This document shows positions 26,001 to 39,074 of a DNA stretch of 64,000 nt, one piece after another. Source of the stretch: Sequoia sempervirens. Lineage: Eukaryota > Streptophyta > Pinopsida > Cupressales > Cupressaceae. The notes beneath the pieces are model-generated. The model worked only from the letters and a program-made list of their open reading frames with translations. It had not been told where the DNA came from and ran no database searches. The translations under genes and the position numbers were made by a program. The stretch spans positions 226,824,233 through 226,888,232 of the forward strand of contig VDFB02373365.1 in assembly GCA_007258455.2 (NCBI GenBank), read 5' to 3'. Within the stretch, counting starts at the first letter, position 1; the number at the start of each line of letters is the position of its first letter.

Positions 26001-27447
26001 AAGAGAAACAAAAATCAAGAAATACGGAATGAATCACTACAAACAGTAAACCAGCAAGAAGTATATAAAACAAAGTTGCATAGCCATTGACACACTTATC
26101 AAGCAAATAGAGAAATGCTTTTGCTTCTCATAGCACAACTACTCCATTTCATTTTCTACAGATTTAGAATTGAGATTAGAAAAGAACCTAGTTTCTCCCA
26201 CTTGCTCGGGTGAAGTCTAATGTCAAGCTCACCACTTCCTGCTTGCAGCTTCAACACACTTTAAAATCTCAACCACACTGTAGAAGCCCCAAATCCAAAC
26301 CCCCCCAAAAAACCAAAAGAAAAGCTTCCAAGAATCAAGAAACACTCACGGGAAGAGAAAAAATAGTTTTCCAAAAATTGTGAAAAAGCCCCCTTTCTTT
26401 TAGCAAATTAACCGATTTATTAGCCACTCCACTATGCCCATTGTTGTGTGCAACTTTTCTTTAATTCAATTATTTTATTTTATTTTCCAACTATTGATTA
26501 CTACCAATCTTAAATATGTTTATTAATAAACATATCTTTATCTATTTACACACAATAAATCAACTTTTAAAATTTTTAATTTATTAATTATAATCTTTCA
26601 TTTTTAATTTTGTTTACACAATACTATAATTAATATATTTATTTCAATATTTCTTTATTAATTCTCATACTTTTAATTTTTTAAACTTGATAAAAGCATT
26701 AATAATATGTTATCCCATCAATACCACAATCATATTAAAGCATTTATTTAATTATTAAAAAAGCCCTTTTAAACTTCAATAATCTTTATTTTAATGTAAT
26801 AATTAATCAAAGCACAAATCAACCAAATTAATCAAATGAATAGAATACCAAGCAATACCTGACCTCATAGCAAAATGAAAGGAAAAACAACAACAATACT
26901 GACAGACCAACTCGAACTGACCACACTGATAGGGTATTACAATCAGATACTCATCCTCTTCAAGGATGATGGCCAAAATAGGGGACCAGATGCTATCTCC
27001 ATTTCAACAATCTTCATTGGGTTTAAGGCACGCTCAAACCTGAAAATTTTGGTGGAGTCGATGTCTATACCTGCAACCTATAGCATACCAAAATAGCCAA
27101 GCATATACATAGTCATATAGTAAACACGCCGTGAGAGGAAACTCGCAGCATTGTAGGGCACTCACAAGTGAGTGATGCGACACTGTTTCCCCTTCACCAA
27201 AGTGCATCAACACACAATAATCAACTACTAACAACATGATAAGGACATACATCAGATAATCACATGGTGCCCATAGTAAGAATAAACCACACAATCAATT
27301 AAATCGATCTACTAAGCATGGCATAACCATAAACATCAATGGTAAAGTATCAACATAACTATGAATCTAGCACCAAGCAAAGTACCATAATGTCCAAATA
27401 CAAACAAGTAACTATTAGTAATAGAAAGAAAACTAAGGAGCACTACA
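23021..27447. mobile_element. Non-coding 4.4-kb insertion nested in the 3' LTR
   Basis: Alignment to the uninterrupted 5' LTR defines it. The left flank TTACAAATAA stops matching at TGTAACACCCC, and matching resumes after CACTACA with AACAACACAACAGTATG. The ends fit TG...CA, and the flanks AATAA and AACAA fit a 5-bp duplication with one change. TGTAACACCCC is a common start of plant gypsy LTRs. A possible inner border, GGGTATTACA, occurs at about 26932-26941. No gag or pol was found; the interior has TA microsatellites near 24700-24800 and 25095-25155. It could be a solo LTR or a large non-autonomous derivative. Confidence 0.65.
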
Positions 27448-28641
27448 AACAACACAACAGTATGTTGAAACTATTCAAACAAATTTTTCTTATTTCTTTG
27501 AAAAGGGAAAATTTACATCTTACAGTATTACTATTAGATAATATGACAATTTGTAGAATTATTTTGAATGAAAGGAATCTATTATAATGGTTTTCATTTT
27601 AGACTGTATGCACAAATATATTAGCTTAATTAGGCACATATATTTGTATGCACATAGACCTTAGTCTACGTACATACACATACTTGTGACATACCTTCTT
27701 TTGTTACTTATTTAATTTATTCTTAACTGAACACTGAATTATGTTGAATGTAATCATGTGACATGTGTTTGAAATGAATGGATAATGTATTGATTGTTCC
27801 ATTTTAATCATTTTTTTTATTCTTATTAAGTTGAGGAAATAAGTAGACTAAACTACTTCTCCATATATATGTGTGTAAAGAATAATCTCTTAAAAGAGTA
27901 GAACAACAAAACCTGAGTAGACTAGAGCACCTCATGGTAAAAACTACTAGAGGGTAGATATTTTCTTAGGTATAAATTACATCGTTGAATTTACCTTTTG
28001 GGATGGGCGTTGAAATGGAGTTTAGAGAGTGTAGGTTTTTGCTTTATCCAAAACCTATCTTTTGTTGTTGCAACTATATTTTAATGCTTGTCCAAGCAAT
28101 TAGCCCATTGTGTATGTATGGACTTTGTGATAACACTCTCTGCCATTCCTAGCATAGATCTTTCATTTTTCTAATCATAGATAGAGATGCATGTTGATGT
28201 ATGAGCACACACCAAATTCCACCTTGGAGATTTTTCTCTTGCTAATATTTCCATGTAGGGTTGTGTATTCTTCAAGTTGGAATAATTTTGGGGAAGTGTA
28301 AGCTTCATGGTTGTGCGGTAAAGTGCTTCAACCATGTGATCATCCACCAGTGGAGGCAAGCATCAAGAGGAAACCTTGGATGATTTCATGAATATCATGG
28401 TCTATGATGTAACCTTGATGTAAAATTGTATATTGTATTAACTTTGTGGCAAAATGAGCCAAGTCAACTTGGATATTTTAATTGATATTTGGAAATTAAT
28501 ACATATCATTATCACTTATTTTAATTAGACATGTGTTGCAATGATTGAAAATAGTTGCTTAGTTATGCCTTTTTAAAATTAAATATTCATAATGTCATTT
28601 GCAATAATATAATTAAGTAATAATTAGAATGGGTTATTACA

Positions 28642-29690
28642 AGGTTCAACCTAAGATAAAGTACATATTTGGCATAGGATATGAGCCATTCTATAGATAG
28701 ATGGGCACCATTTACAAAGCACATATTAGTTGATTTCTAAAATCTTCATGAAGAACAATCATTTATTGGATAAATATTTTGAAAAAAAATTGTGTAACAT
28801 TTTTTTGCATCAATATTTCAAATCACATTGTGAACCATCATTGAAATAAGAAAAAAAAATATTATTTAATTACAGAACTAAATACAATCTCTTTTATCTC
28901 TTACTTTTCTAGAATAACTATTACAATAATTTCATTTATCTATTCCATCTTATCATCACTTAATCTTAATTAATTTATATACCTTCTACACTAAATATAA
29001 TCTATCATAATTCAATTGTATATAAATAATTTGACTTAACTATATGAAAAAGAGTTGTAGTGCAACATAGTTCCTACCTAGTTCTGGCAAGGAAATTTTA
29101 AGAAACTATGGATTGAATGATTGAAATGTGGAAGCATAGACTAAGAATGTAAACTATTTGGAAAAATTCCTTAAAGAAATGTGTGTGTATATAGATACAT
29201 GCATAATCATCTCTTTGTACACACGTTATGGTACACATGTATGCAAAATGTGGAAGCATAAAAAGAGGACAAGTGTTTGAGAAACATGTTCAAAATGTGT
29301 TTGTTGAAAAGGCTTTAGAAACTTTTACACAAATGCAACAATTGGAGTGGTTGTAGGCGATGTTGGCATTGGGATGCATTCTGGATAGTTTATATATTAT
29401 GCTCCATATTGCAAGCCTCCACAAAAAAGATGTAAATGAATTCGTTCTATTGTGTTCTTTTCTGAAAAAATGCATTATCTAGTGTTGGATCTATGTCCTA
29501 ATTTAATACACTTTAAACAACTCTTTTATAACAATAAAGCTTGAAACACTTAAACACCAAATGTTTTTCTACAATGTACTACTAAGCCCCTCACATAAAC
29601 AACTAACATTTTTATAATCTTATATAAAGATCTAACACATTGTATGTGTTCACTACAATGCATAACTCCTTACCATTACACATAAAACTA
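28642..29690. other. Intergenic, nothing recognised
   Basis: AT-rich DNA without a supported gene. The first bases, AGGTTCAACCTAAGAT, resemble GAGGTTCAACCCAAGAT at 15170 inside the chromovirus leader. Confidence 0.5.
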
Positions 29691-29959
29691 TAGCTACATT
29701 GCATCAATTGTTTACCATAAGGCATAAAACCATTGCTACAATTCTCTGCCCAAATATAGTAGAACTTCAACACTGTAGAATAAGACATAGTTGCACATTA
29801 GCAGCTTTGATTTATGAAAGTAGTACTAACAAAGAAAGATGTCTCAGGGATTTAATCTTTGATTATAGAGACTCATCCACCAAAATCCTACATATTGAAT
29901 ACAAAACCTCTATTAGAAACACAGAGTATCTTAGTTTGGTACAAATTAAAATGGAAGAA

Positions 29960-30375
29960 ACAAGAGTTCAAGCAATACATCAAGCATTTGGGTTCTCATC
30001 ACTAAACATGATGGCAAAACGACTGTTGTCAACTATAGTCAACTATCTTGAATTTCTAGTGTGGGTACCACCATTGTAATATTGATCTGCAATGTACCTT
30101 TGATACCTTATCTAAGCATCAAGGTAATTAGAGTTATGATTATATCTTATGTAATCTACATCCCTAGGATAGTCTTGAGTCATATTGTACCCATATGGAT
30201 GGTTATGGTCTATTGTCTTGTAGTAGGTTTCAAGTGGATCGGGTAATGCAACATAACTTTCTTTACTTGGAGGAGGAGGATCAATGGTTTCTTAGGGTGG
30301 ACCATCCCTAGCTTGTGGCACATCAGTAGGAGGAGGACTTTCTTCTACCTGTGCAGGAGGACTAAATATTAACAA
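29960..30375 (-). pseudogene. Pro-rich/Tyr-Asn-rich ORF fragment, unrecognised
   Basis: On the minus strand a frame reads SPPAQVEESPPPTDVPQARD, then after one stop ETIDPPPPSKESYVALPDPL, YKTIDHNHPYGYNMTQDYPR and DVDYIRYNHNSNYLDA, another stop, then IRYQRYIADQYYNGG. The codon-like structure over about 120 residues with only two stops suggests a former exon, possibly the low-complexity C-terminus of a transposase or nuclear protein. The family is not recognised. 30376-31500 holds no further supported feature. Confidence 0.35.
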
Positions 30376-31516
30376 ATTGAAATGCCCCAAGATCTTGAAT
30401 GCAAAAATAAATGATGTAGTACTAGCATTATGCATAAATAAATGACAAATATGTTAAAAATAACATGAAATTTCCATATTGCATACCTGATGTGTTTTGG
30501 ACCTACATTCAATATATGTTGTAGCTCTTCAACTGTTCACCCTGCAAATTAACAAAGAAAGATAACTTGATATTGACTAGAGATTATACACCATGTACTG
30601 CAAATTAAATTGTAATACAATTAGTTACAACCATTAAAAGCCTCAAAACATACATAACAATATACTAGTAGCTAAAGCCTGCATGAAACCAGTAAATATT
30701 TCAATGTCCTGTGCAACTTTTTCCACCACTTTGTTGTGGCACTTTATAGTTATCACACTTACCTAAAAAAAGGAAAATCTATTAATGAGTTATTAGTCTC
30801 AAGTGACCTTGGCACTTTGAGGCTCCATATGAAGTGTAAAACTCATTAAAATCGGTGCAACAAAAACCACTTACTTGAGCAATAGTTATTGAAAATGCAT
30901 CAAGGTGGTAAGAAAATAATTTTTCATCATCACAATTCTATGTAAATATAATGAGGGTTTTCAAAGGGAAAAAAAGTCACAATTACAAAAATAAAAACTA
31001 GATACGTAAACTACTAGAATAAAGAGCTTAAAAGTACACATTGACTAAATGTAAAAAAAATGATAGCCTGCCTAATTTGGTTCCAACAAGAATGATTGGA
31101 ACAGTTACTACATAATGCCTTAGTTTTTTAATCCACTATCATGAGGAAAAAATCTAGCATTAAGATAGAGAAAAAAGTATGTAAAAGCTCGATTCATAAC
31201 CTAAGAAAAGCATAGAAACTAAATCTTGTATTCACCATTGTCAATGTTAAGGCAATGAAGATAACCAAATTGAAACCTTGGGAATTACCTTCCTTGATAT
31301 ATTCAACATTAATATAGGGTGCAAATTTAATCTTTAAAACAACCTTTTAAAATTGAATAGGGAAGAAAGGATACCCTATCACCTCAATATGATTAAATGT
31401 TGAAATTCACACTCTATTAATAATAATATATAGTGTATACTAGGACAGTTATGGCATAAAGATTGCAATTACTTTTAAATTTGTAATGAATGAAATTAGT
31501 AGTATTTTAGTTTCAA

Positions 31517-31766
31517 CTATTTACCTTCAAAATTTGATTTCCTATGCTTTCTAGACTCCCGTTTTCCTTCTTCTAATGTGTGACAACTGCACAATTTGGC
31601 TATTCTACTAGCCTTTTTAATGGCTTTCATCTCTTTCTTAGGGTCTGCCCATCCCACTAAGTATATAATTTTTTGTTGCCAAAAATCTTTAGTAACTTTG
31701 TATATGCCTATGAAAATAAAAAAATTCTTAGTAAAATGCACACCCATAGGCTTCTCAACATTCTCT
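31517..31766 (-). pseudogene. Exon-like segment, unrecognised
   Basis: The minus-strand frame reads ENVEKPMGVHFTKNFFIFIG, KVTKDFWQQKIIYLVGWADP and KKEMKAIKKASRIAKLCS. It is bounded upstream by a pyrimidine-rich stretch ending CTACAAG and downstream by GAAG followed by GTAAAT, an acceptable splice acceptor and donor. It lies about 1.1 kb upstream (minus sense) of the Pro-rich fragment at 29960-30375 and could belong to the same broken gene. No family is assigned. 31800-32900 has nothing else I can support. Confidence 0.3.
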
Positions 31767-32925
31767 TGTAGAAAAACAAACAACTTTTATACACATTATA
31801 AGAACCACAAATAGCAAAATATTGTAGTTCAAGGTGTAAGAAACAAAAATAGAAAAATGTTTGTTATAAAACTTCTTAATAGTAATTTTAAATTCCATTT
31901 TATATATAAAGTAAATAATTGTGTTATTGTTAATAACAAAAAAATAATTTTATTTAATTACAAAAGCCAAAATTGGAATTTTACCTTGAATAGTTTGAAG
32001 AGATACATGTGCATCATCTATACACAGCCATTACAGTCCATGCAAACTTGTATTTCTATTATTTGTGGTCTCTACAATGAAAAAAGACACAATCATTAGC
32101 TTAAATTTTGTAATTCTCTCTTTGTTAGAACTCATTATACTACTTTCATAACCATTATCTTTTGTAATTATTTGTGACATGGAAAAACAAAGCGAAAGAA
32201 ATCATATCAAAGAAAAAAGATTTTGGAAAAAACTATTTTAAACAAATCAGATGGGTCACAAAAATGTGGCCTAAAACTTCAATAATCTCATTCCATTCAA
32301 ACCATCTCTTTCAATCTTCATTCTTGTTAGATCTGTTTGTTTTAGATTTGATTACATGTTAGAAATTTTTGCATCAAATCCAAAAACAACACATAACATG
32401 TTCTATAAGTTGTACACAAAAATAGTAATATAATTTGATATACACATTAGAAAAAAAAAGGATAAAAAAATAAACACCCACAATCTCATATAGAAAACCA
32501 AGGTATACATATAGAGCCATAAGTGGGCGCATTCTTTGCAGTTTCAATGAAAATGAACGCAAAAACAGAGTGCAAAGTATTAGAAAGATGAGATAGACCT
32601 CAACTGGTAAGGCCATGAGTTGGATGAGACTTGTTGAAGATCACATAGAAGCTATGCCTATTCCTATTACAAGAGGCTTTCTAAGGAACAATGGTTTTAT
32701 ACAAAAGAAAATAGGTAAGAAGATACTCAACCCATTAAATTGCATGAATGGAATTTGAGAATTTCTATAAAGGAAGAGGAAGAGGAAGTGTAGGTCCACA
32801 ATCAATCCAAAGCACTCAATAAAGCGTAAAGTACAAAGTGTAGGGGTGATCCTCTGCTTAAATTTTGGCCTGATCCATTATCTTTTGATGGATTCCCATA
32901 GCTAATTCTAGAGCTCTTAACTTGG

Positions 32926-33040
32926 CACAAGGCATGTGAACTGATTGAGAAAATGCCTCAAAGAGATTCAATCTCATGGAATGTTATGATTGCACGATTA
33001 CACAAAATGGGTTTTCTAAAAAGGCATTAGAAGCTGGTGT
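32926..33040 (+). pseudogene. PPR (PLS-class) gene fragment
   Basis: In one frame it reads LIEKMPQRDSISWNVMIA, and after a frame change YTQNGFSKKALEA. This matches the PPR consensus F-D-x-M-P-x-R-D-x-V/I-S-W-N-x-M-I-x-G-Y-x-Q-N-G-x-x-x-x-A-L-E almost residue by residue. PLS-class PPR proteins act in organelle RNA editing. Only about one repeat remains and it is broken by a one-base shift, so it is a relic. Confidence 0.7.
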
Positions 33041-33925
33041 TGGAAGCTTTTGGGTGCTGACAAGAAGTTGAGTCCACTTTTTGGCCATTTAGTGGAAGTG
33101 TTTTCCCTGATTTTCAAAATTTGACACATTTGACCTTAAAATTTGAAGCACTTAGAGATGGAATCTTGAAAAAAGTCACTGATCATAAAATGTAGTACTC
33201 GAAGTCTAATTTCCAAATGTGTAATTTATTTCAATACCCAGATGATACAAATTGATTTTCAATTGGCATTTCTAAAAACCACTATTTAAAAGTCACTTTT
33301 TTTTTACCTTACCATGCACGTGTATGTCATCCATATTTTGACCTAAATAATCATATTTTTCTAAATCCTTTTGGAAAAAGATTTGTAACTCACTAAAGCA
33401 TGCTTTCCATATTTTTTTGTAATTTTTTTTTAATATTATTTTTGCTAATTTTTTATTGGCCATATTTAGTGTTTTCAAAAATCATCTTGTACATCACGCA
33501 TAAGATGACCTAAACTTATTATTTTTTTTTTTTTTAAATTGAAAAGAATTGTTTGAAGTATGCTTTTGTATAATTTATTTTTCAAAAAATTATGTTAATA
33601 AAAAGTTATTAAAATACTAAAAACCCTGATAATTCAAGTTTATGGACCTATTTCATCAGAAATTAATTAAAAAATTAAAAAAAAAATAATTCAATTGTAA
33701 AAGAAATTACATATTTGGAATCTACACTATCTCGCCTATAATGGGCTTTAATTTCGTCAAAAAAATCTACAAAAAAGTTTTCAGACATAGCCCAAAGTCA
33801 CTATTGTCTTGTAACATTACCAGGACCTTCAACTTGCGGGTCAAACCAGGTCCAAAGCTTAGGTTCGGGTCCCCAAGCCTTTTCTTGAACCAAAAAACAA
33901 AGCACAAACCCAACCAAAAATTCAT
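33041..33925. other. Intergenic, nothing recognised
   Basis: AT-rich with A and T homopolymers (for example 33520-33535). The stretch GACCTTCAACTTGCGGGTCA at about 33824 is more GC-rich than its surroundings but unassigned. Confidence 0.5.
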
Positions 33926-33929
33926 ATTT

Positions 33930-34205
33930 TTAAAAACGGGATCTTATTCTAAAATGAGATCCTGCTTCATAAAAATAAATAAAAATTATGCTTTTACAAA
34001 ACGGGACCCTGTTTTGCAAAACAGGATCCCGTTTTGAAAATTGCCAAAAATGGAAAGAGTCCATTTTTGGAAAGTTTTCAAAACAGGATCCCATTTGAAA
34101 ACTTTTCAAAAATGGAAAGTTTTCAAAACGGGATCCCATTTTTTAAAAAGCGAGATCCCGTTTTTTAAAAAACGGGATCCTGCTTAGGCTCGGGATCCCG
34201 TTTTC
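33930..34205. repeat. Cluster of GGATCCCGTTTT palindromic words
   Basis: About eight copies of AAAACGGGATCC and its complement GGATCCCGTTTT lie in 270 bases in both orientations, joined by TTTTCAAAA and AAAATGGAAAG linkers. Adjacent copies form inverted repeats able to fold. Open frames on both strands here are produced by the repeat. Confidence 0.75.
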
Positions 34206-35516
34206 TTGAAGCCAATTTCATTTTTTTGTCTAAGGAATAAACTTTCATGTTTCATAGACTCATCTTCTCGCATTTACCCTTTTAAACAAATGCAATTCAT
34301 AGGTGCAAAGCCATAAAATGACAAAAAATGATTTTGGATGTGCAAAACACACCTTGTGATAAGATATGGCTCGAAATGATGAAAACGAGGCTCAAAATGG
34401 GTAAAAACATGTTTTACAACGCCATTTTGCTAGATGACTAAAGTTGCTTCTGATGCATGAACCCGACGTATAATGCCATTCTACCTATTTTGTGAACCGC
34501 TCCTTGCCATTAAACTTCTATCATTTGCATTCATATTGTAGATTTGCTTTCTCTTTCCAATTTCCAGTGATTAAAGCACCATTTTTCTCACACCAAACAT
34601 TAAATAGGGAATCATTTTTAGCAACAGAACAAGACATCAGAAGGGGTTCAACAGAGTCATCAAGGATTTGATAGATGTGTTGTTCAATGAAAAGAAAACC
34701 TAGCAGTGACAAAGGTATTTCTAGTTCTACTTGATTTAGAAAACAATGAAGGGAAAAACAAATGCCAAAATAATATGAAATATAAATTGTTTTGAGCAGT
34801 TACCTATAGGGCAGCATACCCATAATAGGAAGCGATGAAATCCATTTAATTCCAAAAAGGATAGACATAATGCTTTAGAAAATATTTCAAATAAATCTCT
34901 CATTGTAAATCTCCTATGCGTAGATGGAGTAGACAAGGCATGGAAATTCTTTATCTACTTCATGCCCTAACATCACACAAAAACTTGCTACAAATCATGG
35001 AAGAAGAAACACAATAAGGTGTTCAAAGAGAAATGTGAGTGTCTGATTTTAAGAAAATACAAAAGTGAAGCAAACCAGCCACATCTCCTCTACATGCAAA
35101 ATGTTACCATGACAACTCATTAGCATTGTTAAAACCCTAATCGTCAATTGTCTTGTAAGAATCTGTAGCATGGCAGTGAAAATGTGAGCCATTTGATTTT
35201 CATGCGCTCTCCTACCTTGAAACACTAGATAGCCTCTAGGGACCTTCTGAGCACCAACCACAAATCAGTGGAAATGTTGAATAAATATTTTGACATAAAA
35301 AGAGTGCACATTTTCCTACAAAACTATGCAGCACATAACATATTTGAAAAAACCTGCATTCTTCATTGGTTGTTCATATGTAATTTATTCGCCGTTTAAT
35401 GATGGAAGCCTCCCCAATAGTTCCCAACATAAACTAACAACATTATTTTTAGTGTCTTTTTCTTTATTATTTCTAACTCTATAGGTATGTATATATGCCC
35501 TACCCTAGAGAAGGCG
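34206..35516. other. Intergenic, nothing recognised
   Basis: No ORF longer than about 70 codons and no recognisable domain on either strand. Confidence 0.5.
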
Positions 35517-35657
35517 ACCATTACCCATTTAACAAGATTGATCTTTATGCGAAATTTTGCATGGGAGAGCGAACATCTCGGCCTTGTTACATTTAAAATA
35601 TGAGCAAGGCGTCCGTGTGTTGTACTGTAACAAGTACCACCAGTAACATTTAATATA
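35517..35657. repeat. 141-bp direct repeat, copy 1
   Basis: Identical to 41311-41451 as read by eye, from ACCATTACCC to TTTAATATA. The pair brackets the CCoAOMT pseudogene region. Other repeats in this window have diverged noticeably; this pair has not. Its function is unknown. On the minus strand it contains TGTTACTGGTGG and could be a short terminal repeat. Confidence 0.85.
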
Positions 35658-36940
35658 CTAGCTATTGCACCTTAGTGTGCAATGGGTACGCCGAAGAAGT
35701 GTGGAAGGTCAATTAGGATAAATTTTGGTTTTTTTTTTTCATAAAATTATGGTAATTATTAATTATTAATTATTAATTATAAATAATATGTATATATATC
35801 TTGTTTGAAAGTTCCTATTTTGGCACATGCAAGGAGTATAGTGGTGAAGATGGATCCACAATCATAGATTTCAAAACATTTCAATGATAGGGAAACCACA
35901 TTTCTCAAACAAGTACCAACCTAGAATTCTAGAGCTTTCAACCAAGACAAAAAAAAATTGAACCACAAAGCTAAACACCATTCTTTGACACTTACTTTTC
36001 TTAAAATAATTGTTACAATTATCTAATTTATCATTCTCAAATTTTATAAATTAATTTATATTCAATTATATCAATTTACTTAATTAACTTAGATAAAAAT
36101 ATATATTTTTCTTTACATTATAATATATGATGAAAACTTGATATATACCCCGTATATATAAATATAACAATATAAAAATATTAACAATTAAAAAACAATA
36201 CCAATCCTAAATATGAGTATCTACCCTACCTATCTCTGAAGACAATAAAAATAATGATAATTAAACGACTTAGAGGGTGGGCCTATTTTTATTGTCTTTT
36301 ACACTCGCATGATTCACTTCTGAAGTGAGCAACTTTAACTACCACAAACGACAATATCTTAAAGAAACCGTTGTAAAGGCTTCCACGGGTATCCACAGGG
36401 AGGAGACATGTTTTAGGTGCATGAATCCACGTTTTGTTCAACAGCATGGTCCATGTTGGCTATCAAATGCAGTTTTTGTGTAGAATGCAGTTTGCTCTGT
36501 TATAACCTACTTTCATACTTTTTGATGGAAGTGTTTATGGCGTTGTCATGGTAAAGATCTTAGCCAACCGATATTGTTATTAGAGTGTTGTGTTGAATGC
36601 AACATAAAGCCACACACTACTATTTCATCTTGTTTAGCGTTTGAAATCATCAAATAATGTTTACGGTTTTCATTATTTCAACAAGAAGTTCTTTTGCAGT
36701 CTTAATATTGCAACGATGATGATCATATAAGAAATATATTGTGTGCTTTTTTCACAAGTTTATGTGTAATTTTAGTTTATGACAAAACATATGTGAATAT
36801 CAGTGTTTGAAATGATTTCTCCATAGAGGCCATTTTAGTGCATGTGTAATTTTAGTGTGTTCTATGCTACTATTAATCTAACTCCAAGTTTTCATAGTCT
36901 GAAGCATTTTATTTCTTTTTCTCAAATTCGCCTCTATTTT
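35658..36940. other. Upstream region of the CCoAOMT pseudogene
   Basis: AT-rich, with a more balanced stretch at 36330-36520. I could not find the expected N-terminal exon of a CCoAOMT here. Nothing else is supported. Confidence 0.4.
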
Positions 36941-36948
36941 CTTGATAG

Positions 36949-37590
<642 letters not shown>

Positions 37591-37619
37591 TTAAAAACAG
37601 GGTTCGCTGGAGATTGGAG

Positions 37620-37700
37620 TGAAGGTCAATACCAGCGAGGAAGAGTTTGGAGGAGCGGAAACCAATAGGGCATGGAAAGTAGTAAAAGGCGGCCAAAAAC
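37620..37700 (+). repeat. Segment shared with 39830-39912
   Basis: Directly after the CCoAOMT break the sequence (GGTCAATACCAGCGAGGAAG, then GTTTGGAGGAGCGGAAACCA) matches GGTCAATACCAACGAGAAGA at 39834 and onward for about 80 bases. It replaces the expected 3' end of the gene. Confidence 0.75.
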
Positions 37701-38587
37701 AGGAAAAAATGGGAAGTATCCTTCATGCATAGGCCCAAATGGGAGCTTTGGAGCCAGGTTGAGGACATCCATCAATGGCGTAGAAAAAAAACCGTACAAA
37801 ATTTCAAGCAGCTTCAAACATACAATAAACTGAAATCATGGGAAGTGACTTACCTATAGATTCTGCGCAAAGTGTGTCGACCTGTCAATGATGCCAATGA
37901 GTGAAAATGGAAAGAGGTCATAGGAATTTTTCACAAAACCCCAAGTTGTGTACTCTTGTTGCTTCACTCTCACTACTTCAATTTATTCACAATAAAAAGG
38001 CGGCAAGCATTAGTGGTGGTAGAAGCAGTAAACTATGGAGTGGAAACTATTAAGGGCGAGAGAAGAATGCGACTTACCTAAAGAATGCAAAAATCTCTGT
38101 TGATGAGGATGATAAAACTAAGGTCATAAAACTAAGGCAAATATGAACAAAACGCAGATATTTTAGACACGAACTCCCATATGCGGTGAAGGAGAGTTAA
38201 TGTCGAGCAATGCACTGATATTAAATGCAGATATTTTGAACACCAACTCCTATTAAATGTAGATATTTTGAACACCAACTCCTGTATGGATAGGAAGGAA
38301 GGCAGAGTTAATGCGTATCAGGGCCAGTGCGACCAACCTGCTTTGGGAAAGATCAACGGTTGCCATGACCAAACAGAGAGCAACAGTAATCCTGACGACT
38401 TGAGTAAATGTTCAACAAAGATTAGTTGTTGCCAGTGAAAGGATCAACGGCTGTGCACAGATGAAGAACCTTGCCGAGAGCCTCCGTGGTGTGTAAGGTA
38501 AATTAGGGAAAAATATGATTATTTTTTTGGCATATATTTGTGTAATACATGAGGTCAATTGGTAGGTCATTTTAAAAATATTATCAA

Positions 38588-38588
<1 letters not shown>
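37701..38588. other. Intergenic, with a short local repeat
   Basis: A unit near TGCAGATATTTTGAACACCA is repeated three times at 38150-38285. Two GATCAACGGYTG words at about 38352 and 38443 resemble Myb-type AACGG sites. No gene is supported. Confidence 0.45.

Positions 38589-38632
<44 letters not shown>
38589..38632. repeat. (TTA)n microsatellite
   Basis: About 14 perfect TTA/ATT triplets lie immediately left of a MITE. Confidence 0.95.
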
Positions 38633-38633
<1 letters not shown>

Positions 38634-38675
38634 AGTTTATTTTATTTTTTTATTTTATTTTATGTAGTACATATA

Positions 38676-39071
38676 GGGGAGAGGGGCCTATAGTGGAGCG
38701 CCCTAACTTTGCATTTCTCAAAATCCTATGTGGAAATTTCAAATCACTCCCAATTTTGTACAACAGTCTATTTGGCAACTTCCGTGCTTCTATATTTCGT
38801 TTTAGGGCCACATCATCAAATATGGTGCCGCATCAGTATGCTTTTTGTTGAGGTATCCAAAAAGGCCAAAAAAAAAAGTGAGACCAACAATGGTGCACTA
38901 AGTCATGTTTTATTCGTGCACTGACGTGGCATCAAATGATTTGTCAGTTTGTGAACTTAATAGATAAAAAGTGTTTTACAATTGGATATTAATGTGCTCC
39001 ACTATAAGACCCATTGAGGACTACTTCTATCCCCAGTATTGGACCCTGCTCCATTATAGGCCCCTCTCCCC
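38676..39071. mobile_element. MITE copy A, TA target duplication
   Basis: The 396-bp element has terminal inverted repeats of about 24 bp: GGGGAGAGGGGCCTATAGTG at the left, and the complement of GGGGAGAGGGGCCTATAATG at the right, with one mismatch. TA flanks both ends (38674-38675 and 39072-39073). The interior is AT-rich and non-coding. A TA duplication fits the Tc1/mariner group; the termini are not the Stowaway consensus. A related copy lies at 42635-43073. Confidence 0.88.
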
Positions 39072-39074
39072 TAG

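Larger units (their letters stand above)
20296..28641 (+). mobile_element. 3' LTR of the chromovirus, split by an insertion
   Basis: It begins TGTCATAACCC after the polypurine tract and ends AATGGGTTATTACA, the same ending as the 5' LTR. Without the 23021-27447 insertion it would be about 3.9 kb. A possible promoter with TTATTTAAAGG lies near 20812. From 21696 on it aligns with 12628-14954. Within 20296-21695 there are AT-rich microsatellite runs (about 20890-20995) and no coding signal. Confidence 0.8.
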
